Under the pieces are notes generated by a model, which saw only the letters and a list, made by a program, of their open reading frames with translations, made no database searches and was not told where the DNA came from. A stretch of DNA of 64,000 bases from Sindora glabra. Taxonomy: Eukaryota; Streptophyta; Magnoliopsida; Fabales; Fabaceae. The stretch covers positions 14,651,701 through 14,715,700 of the forward strand of contig CM035233.1 of assembly GCA_020226215.1 (NCBI GenBank). The letters run 5' to 3'. Position 1 is the first letter of the stretch; each line of letters begins with the position of its first letter. This document shows, one piece after another, positions 57,421 to 64,000 of the stretch. The position numbers and the translations under genes were made by a program.

Positions 57421-58239
57421 CAAATTTTCAAAGGAATTGAAATCCAGCCTTAAATCTTTAATAGGATGGTTTGATTTATTTATTTTTTATTGTATCTCTC
57501 CTTATCTGTCTAAAGATTTATTGTCCTATATATATATATATTTATTCTTCTTCTAGTAATTTTTTTTTCGTAAAAATATAAAAAAATTGAAGTAATCCAA
57601 TGATCACGGAAATAGGATAAAAATCTTATGATATTATATAAAAAAATCCTCGTACTAAACTCGTGCTTTTGATGGATTCTCATACTACTCAAAACCTATG
57701 GAAGTGAAGGGAAAATGATGCAAATTTAGGAGGGGTGAAAATAATATCTTAATGTAAAGTGTAGCGAGTGTGATGAAAATAACTCCTCTACTTTAATGAG
57801 GAAATTATTTTTCTTTATTATCATGATATTATATATTATTTTTTTACTCATAAAATATACAGATAACATGATATTCATTCACTTGTATATAAATACGTAA
57901 AATTTTCTTATGAAAAGAATATTTTGACAATGCAAATGAACCCTTAATCTTTCAACTTGTTTTGGTCAAAAATTGAATGGTAATTTTTGAGTCTTTTCTT
58001 GAAACAAAAGTAGTAGGTTCTTTTTTAGTAGGCTGGCCGGGTTGAGTAGAATCAACATAATTTAAGTGGAAGTAATAGACAAAATGAATTAATGGTGCAC
58101 AAATATGTAAATAAATGTAAATGTATAGAAAAGTGTCTAAAAAAAGTGATGATTTAGATATAAACTACAATATAACTTTTGCATAATCTTTACAAAATAA
58201 GTACATTAAAATGAATGCATGCACGTAGTTTGGAAACTT
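57421..58239. other. AT-rich intergenic DNA
   Basis: Nothing recognised beyond a short TATATA run near 57530. Confidence 0.5.
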
Positions 58240-58410
58240 TATCTTGGCTCACACTCAAAAGGTTGATGTTTGGATTACAAAGAATTGCAGTAGACAAGAT
58301 GAAAATGGTAACAAAGTATAAATTCTATCTTTGCTCATACGCAAAGGTTGGTGTTTGGATTACAAAGAATTGAAGTAGACAAGATGAAAATAATAACAAA
58401 GTATTGCAAA
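58240..58410. repeat. 85-bp tandem duplication
   Basis: Two close copies share GTTTGGATTACAAAGAATTG, AGTAGACAAGATGAAAAT and AACAAAGTAT; the word GTTTGG begins at about 58268 and 58353. Confidence 0.85.
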
Positions 58411-59692
58411 TATAAAAAAGGAGGGTGTGTAGTATGTTTTTAGTAGCGAATTTGACAAAAAAGATTCTTGTATTTTTGCTTCTACCCTATTTATACTATG
58501 AGGACCAAGCGGTTACCTATCTAAAGGTTGTTAAATGCTTCTCAAGGCAATTACTAGTCACTCATGTGATATCCTTGTGTTGCACTCATATACCATTTTA
58601 ATCGCTCTCTAAACCGCCAACAATTTCTTCAATCCTCCACATTTCTTTGATCTTCTTGTGACAACACCTATTCGACCCTTTCCATGAATTTACATGTAAC
58701 CAATTACCTTACTCCCTAGGATGCTACCAGTCACTTCAGCTTAAGGAAATATTCAAACAAATAAACCCAACTTAGCTTCATACCTTCAGCCTTAATGGAA
58801 TATTTTCTAGTCATCGTTTAACACAACTCATTTAGATTCATTTGTCTACTTGATATAATTTAAATTGATAAGATTAATTAAAGTTAATTAAAATTAAAAT
58901 GCTAATTATGCAATACATAATTGAAAATAAAGGAAATATTTTTTTTTCATAATTAGCAATTTAATTATTTACATATATCCATTCATATATAATTAAATTG
59001 TTAATTACGCAAATATATATTCTTTTCAGCTTACGTTACATATAATTTTTTATGACACTTTAAAGTGATTCTCCACTGTCTCCACTTTATTGCAAGTTTT
59101 ATTGCATTTTTAAAAAAAATGTATAATGTACTAGCTAGTAAAATGTTAATCTAATGGAAAATATGCTAATTACGAATAGATTCAATCTGTTAATAAATAG
59201 AATTTCCAAAAATAAAATTTATTAAAAAATTTATTTCAATTTTTAGAATGATTATCTCACTTAACAATTAAAAAAATTATATAATATTTCTAAAAAAATT
59301 TATGTTCCTTACTCATGATTAGAGCCTAGTAAAGGTCCACACGCTTGTGGCCACTTCTAAAAAAAATGTAATACCAAAATTTTTAGTAGTAATTTTTTTA
59401 AAATTTACTAGTAATTTTTTTTAATTTGATGGTAATTTTATTACCTGTTAAATTTAATTGATCTAAGATAACTGTTAAATTTATCCCATTAATTTGAAAG
59501 ATTAATTCAAATTATTTAAATAATTAAGATTGATATTTTATATATTATATTTAAATTTCAAATTTAATACTTAATAGTTGTGAGATTTCATAAATTTATT
59601 TTAGTTTTCTTAGTAGACAATAAGTAAGTTTTTCCAATAAAATAAACAACTTTCTTAAAATTAAATATAAATGACAGGAAAAGCATGTAATA
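58411..59692. other. AT-rich intergenic DNA
   Basis: No coding or element signal recognised. 58440-58760 is slightly GC-richer but without known motif. Confidence 0.5.
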
Positions 59693-60172
59693 TTATGTGC
59701 AATGATATGTAACTATCACTATTCAAAATACTTGGTATATTCTTACATATAAAATACTAAGTAATTAATAATATAATACATTATTAATTTAAAAAGGTGG
59801 CATGATAAATTAAAACTATTCTCACTCCCCTTGTAAAGTTCTCAATTTTACATACCTTACGTCCTTTTAGAATGAAGTGCATGACTCCCCATTAAGGTGG
59901 CGTTTGATTTGCAAAATATTTTTAACATTCCGGTTATGTGCAATAATATGTAACTATCATCATTCAAAATACTTGGTACATTCTTACTTATAAAATACTA
60001 AGTAATTAATAATATAATAAATTATTAATTTAAAAAGTTGACATTATAAATTAAAACTATTCTCACTCCCCTTGTAAAATTCTCAATTTTACATACCTTA
60101 CTTCCTTTTAGAAGGAAGTGCATGACTTCCCGTTAAGGTGACGTTTAGTTCACAGAATATTTTTAACATTTT
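59693..60172. repeat. 241-bp tandem duplication that includes a MITE end
   Basis: Unit 1 (59693-59933) and unit 2 (59934-60172) are highly similar, sharing TATGTGCAAT, CTCACTCCCCTTGTAAA and TTTTACATACCTTAC. Each ends with the same MITE terminus (59896-59930 and 60137-60172), so the copied block ends inside the MITE. Confidence 0.9.
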
Positions 60173-60477
60173 TAGAAATGTTTTAAAGGAATATTATATT
60201 CTCATGTTTGGTTCAAAGTTTGAAAAAAAAATACTTGAGAATGTCACATTCCCAAAAAATTTTTTAACCTAACATTTCCCTAAAATATTCTCATAGGGGG
60301 AGGTGGATATTTCAAATTCTCATGTAATGAGAATGTGATATTAAAATATTCTCAAGAAAATTTATAATGAATCAAACATAGAAATATTACATTCCCGTTA
60401 ATTAAATTCCTAGGAATCACATTCTCGAGAACATACACTTTCTTGAAAATATAAGATTTCATGAACCAAACACCACC
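60137..60477. mobile_element. Tourist-like MITE, 341 bp
   Basis: Terminal inverted repeats GGTGACGTTTAGTTCA and, as complement of the right end, GGTGGTGTTTGGTTCA (13 of 16). They are flanked by TAA on both sides (60134-60136, 60478-60480), the duplication typical of PIF/Harbinger elements. The interior also folds, with repeated ATTCTC and GAGAAT words. No coding capacity. Confidence 0.85.
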
Positions 60478-60480
60478 TAA

Positions 60481-61041
60481 AAGAAAAAAAAAAGTACATT
60501 AAACGCTTCTTGAGATTACATGGGATGTAGCTTAAAAATGCAAGTAGCTACCCTAAAAGATCATTTTTCTTATTAGTTTTGATATTTACAAATAATTAAA
60601 CTAGAGTTAATTGTTATAAAAGCAAAATCAAATCACCTCCTTTAATTTTATAATAGACATATGTAATATTCACAATTATTAATTTTTATAATTATTATCA
60701 AATTTATTCATAAATAATAAAATACATTCAATATTCATTTTTTGAATAATTTAAAAGGATAAAAAGTTTGACTTAGCATAAAATTTTGTGAAAAATTTGA
60801 GATGAAATTTTGTAAAAATGTTAAATACAATGTGGAGGTTGGCCTTATCACTCAAATTGAAATTAATTTAATTTGTGTATTATTTTTTTTAAAAAAATTT
60901 CTTTTTGGATGTATTTGATTATTTAGGCATGATTTTCATGATCTGCCACGTAGGAAAGTGCATGACCACAATCTTCACTTTTTATCTTTGCATTGTTATA
61001 ATATAACAAAGTATAAATTCCTCTGAACAATAAAGGAAAAA
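60481..61041. other. AT-rich intergenic DNA
   Basis: Nothing recognised. The 5' UTR of the L1 element may begin in the last part. Confidence 0.5.
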
Positions 61042-62426
61042 ATGGAATCTACTAGCAAAACTATTTCTATTAAAGAAAAAGACAACTTATTTTGCAGTAA
61101 GCAAAAATTCAATAATGATTGAGCTTTTAGGAAATTTCAAGGTGAGAAATCTACCTCTAATGCTCAGGAGTTTAGACAAGCTAGAAGTTATAAGGATCCC
61201 TTAGTGGGAATTATCCTTAGAGCATATAAATAGGCCTTTTTCAATGATGGCACTAAAATAGCAATGACAAAAGAGGGTTCATTTGGGAAATTTTTGAAAA
61301 ATGAGGTTAGTTTTACTACTCTTGAAAATTTGAAAAATAAATTTATGAACCATGGAATTTAACTTTCATTGGGAAAGTATTTGGCAAAAGGGTTAATCTC
61401 TAGTACTTAGAATTTAGAACAATAACTATGTGGTAGCCACAAGGAAATCTATTTGTTCTTGAAGTTGGCTTTGACTTCTTTATGTTTAGATTTGAACTTT
61501 AATCAAATTATGCCAAAGTCCTTAGTGGAGGCTCGTGGTTTATTCTTAATCATTTCTTAGCTTTAAAAAAGTGGGAACCATTTTTTAAACCACCTTCTGC
61601 AAGTCTTAACTCTATTGTAGTTTGGGTTAGGTTGTTGAAATTACCGATTGAATTCTATAATCCATATATTTTACCTTAATTAGCTAGTACAATTGGGCTT
61701 GTTTTGAAAATTTATTCCTATACTTTTTTAAGTGATAAAGGAAAATTTGCTTATATATATGTTCAAATTAATTTATCTAAACTCTTAATTAGAACAATCC
61801 ATATTAGAGAATTTAAACAATTAGTTATGTATGAAGGTTTGAATTGAAAATGCTTTTCTTGTGGAAAAGCTAGTCATAAAAAATGGTCTTGTCATATAGA
61901 ATGCAAACATAGGGTCTAAATATGCAACAATAGTGCCACAAGAAAGATGGAATCCAAGAGAAAGATCTAGAAGTTCATTCTGAAAGTCTCAAAGAAAATA
62001 GTGATAGTGTAATAGTGGTTGACAAAATTAGTAAAAGTATAGGAATGGTGCTTGAGGAAATCAGTCTTACTTCAAATAGTAGTCCTAGCTTAGATCCTTA
62101 TGTACCATGGATTTTGGTTGAAAGGAAGAAATGAATTAGGGAAAAAATTTATTGCTCTTAAGAACAATAATGGACCAATTAAAAGGGGGCCATCTAAAGA
62201 GAATCAAATTAAAGAGGCGAATTCCTTATCCATTAAACAATCTTCTTTACTTAATAAGCCTATGGATTTATCTAATTTAGAAGGTTATGAAATGGATAAT
62301 GGTAGTCTAGGCCAGGATGAAACATTAATGGACATTACTAAATCATTGAAACTTCAAAGTGTCATAAAGCTAAATGAAATTTTTAAAAATATTGTACTTA
62401 GGGTTCTTAATCATGAATCAACATAG
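61042..62426 (+). pseudogene. L1 ORF1 remnant (gag-like, CCHC knuckle)
   Basis: A broken frame with the layout of plant L1 ORF1: a DUF4283-like region, then a block reading about KGKFAYIYVQINLSKLLIRT, and an intact C-x2-C-x4-H-x4-C knuckle CFSCGKASHKKWSC at 61851-61892. The last open piece is 62100-62426. RNA binding is the known role of this protein family. Confidence 0.72.
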
Positions 62427-63079
62427 CTCGTTGGTGGAGAGCTCTGAATCAGAAGTGGAAGATATAAAGGAATACAAGGTAGTTTAGGGATACTTGGTGA
62501 ATAATGAACTTAGATTCTTGAACTATGAAATGATGGAATGGATATCAATAGATCCAATAAAAGTGATAGTTCAATTTGATCAAACTCTGATAGAAGCTTG
62601 TAGGAATATGAAGCCATACAAATGCTATCTAAACGGTGGAGATCATTATCTCCTAGAAAAGAAGGTAATAGACACCCTAGTACCTCCAGCAATCATTCAT
62701 CTAGATGATAATTCGACTTAGAGCTGTCAGCATACCAATTTAAGGAGAACAAAATGCCCTTGTTTCAATTCCCTTTGGAACTATTCCATATGGTAAGGAG
62801 GAAAACTTGGCAAAAGATTATGCTTATGTAAAAAAGGATGTTGAGCTTAGATGAATGTTACCTGAGTTATAAGGGAGGAAAACTATTAATCCAAGTATTG
62901 GAGATGGATCAAGACTTCAACTAGATAAATGTCCACCTCAAGAATATAGTCTTGAATGATTGGGAATTATTTGGAAGAATGGTTACAAAAATGAATTGTT
63001 CTCTTATGCAAATGTCTAGTACATTAACAAGAGACTTTTAGAATTTTTCTTCAATAATGGATACTCGAAATTGTTGTAT

Positions 63080-64000
63080 TAGGGCATGAAATGTTTATGG
63101 AGTTTAGCATCCTAATTTTAAAAGACTGCTTGCAAAATTTTTTTGTTAAGAACAAATTAATATTCCAATTTTGATAGAAACTAAACTCGATAAAGATAAG
63201 GCTAGGGAAATTACTATTGATATGCCATTTTTAAATGTTGAGATGACTTGCTCTTTTGGATTCACTGGAGGCATATGGCTTTTATGGAATTCAAATTAGG
63301 TTAAAATTGATGTTGTCAACAAGTTTGAGCAAGAAATTCATGCACTTATTAAGGCAACTCCAAATTCCCCTACTTGGTTGTTATTTGGTATATATCCTAG
63401 TCTTAATTTTCATAGAGAAAAATATTATGGAACAATTTAAAATTAGTTGCTTAATCACATAATCTTCCCTAATAAGCCTTGGGTGATTTTAATGAAGTTA
63501 TTTGTCAATCTAAAAAATTTGGTGGTGCTCCAATTAATGTTCATAGAGTAAACTTGTTCACAAAATGTTTATATTTTTGTAATTTAGTAGAATTGGATTT
63601 TTCAAGTCCTTCTTTCACTTGGAAAAATTCTAGATCTTTGAATAATGTCATTTTTGAAAGATCTAATAGAGTTGTATCTTGAAGTTTAAGTCCTTAACTT
63701 ACCTCATATTAAATCTAATCATGCTCCTATAGTTATATGCTTATTTCATGAATATCATCATATAATGCAAAAACTATTCAAATTTGAAACCTATTGGCTA
63801 CGTCACCTTGATTTATATAAGATAGTTTTTTATTCTTAGTGTCCCTTATCTTTTATAAAATATGCTATTGATACTTTCACCCAAAAAGGTCTCTTAGTGG
63901 AACTATCATATGTTTGGAAATGTTTTTAAAAGGAAAAAAAAGAAGACTTATAGCTAGAATAAGGGGAGTTCAAACTACTTTAGAAAATTATAAATCTGAA
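63080..64000 (+). pseudogene. L1 ORF2 endonuclease remnant
   Basis: An APE-type endonuclease in pieces: IPILIETKLDKDKA (63160), GFTGGIWLLWN (63255), GDFNEVICQSKKFGG (63482), LDFSSPSFTWKN (63594) and SNHAPIVI (63718). Several stops interrupt it. Confidence 0.78.

Larger units (their letters stand above)
61042..64000 (+). mobile_element. Decayed L1-clade LINE, truncated by the window end
   Basis: ORF1 starts near 61042 and ORF2 endonuclease begins near 63080. Stops and frameshifts occur throughout. The reverse transcriptase would lie beyond 64000. The 3' end and target duplication cannot be seen. Confidence 0.8.

Overview
The window reads as nuclear DNA of a eudicot plant. It is strongly AT-rich, its genes have GT-AG introns, and it holds a plastid-type plant phosphofructokinase gene, an AP2/ERF transcription factor and many plant-type retrotransposons (Ty1/copia, RTE and L1 LINEs, MITEs). 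I cannot assign a species. Only two host genes can be supported.

Gene 1 is an ATP-dependent 6-phosphofructokinase of the chloroplast PFK4 type, on the + strand from 5232 to 41199. I reconstructed 14 exons that join in frame with GT-AG borders into 532 codons. The coding sequence is only 1.6 kb, but the gene spans 36 kb because its introns hold transposons. Intron 1 holds a 5'-truncated RTE LINE (12-bp target duplication). Intron 5 holds a copia element (Copia-A) inside an older copia remnant. Intron 8 holds a short RTE tail. Intron 12 is 15.8 kb. It holds Copia-B, then Copia-C inserted in the LTR of a non-autonomous LTR element that itself lies in an L1 fragment, then a second L1 fragment split by another non-autonomous LTR element. 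Intron 13 holds a probable degenerate TIR element. All coding copia elements in the gene lie antisense to it.

Upstream (1-5231) the DNA is AT-rich intergenic sequence. It includes a 1.2-kb Mutator-like foldback element at 1651-2858 with long inverted repeats and a 9-bp target duplication, and a diverged 249-bp tandem duplication.

Downstream of PFK4 come a tRNA-SINE-like patch, AT simple repeats, a 23-bp degenerate minisatellite (43.2-43.65 kb), and an old decayed copia element on the + strand (Copia-D, 43.7-52.0 kb) with an insertion in its 3' LTR. Gene 2, an intronless group-IX ERF (54829-55431, 200 aa), follows with a TATA box, a perfect inverted repeat beside it and a poly(A) signal. The rest (55.6-64 kb) is AT-rich intergenic DNA with an L1 fragment, tandem duplications, a 341-bp TAA-flanked MITE and, at the right edge, a decayed L1 LINE that runs out of the window.

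The two host genes are not obviously linked in function: one makes a plastid glycolytic enzyme, the other a stress or ethylene type regulator. The most interesting signals are the foldback MULE-like element and a pair of copia elements (B and C) that share a gag-less architecture with a common GC-rich leader.
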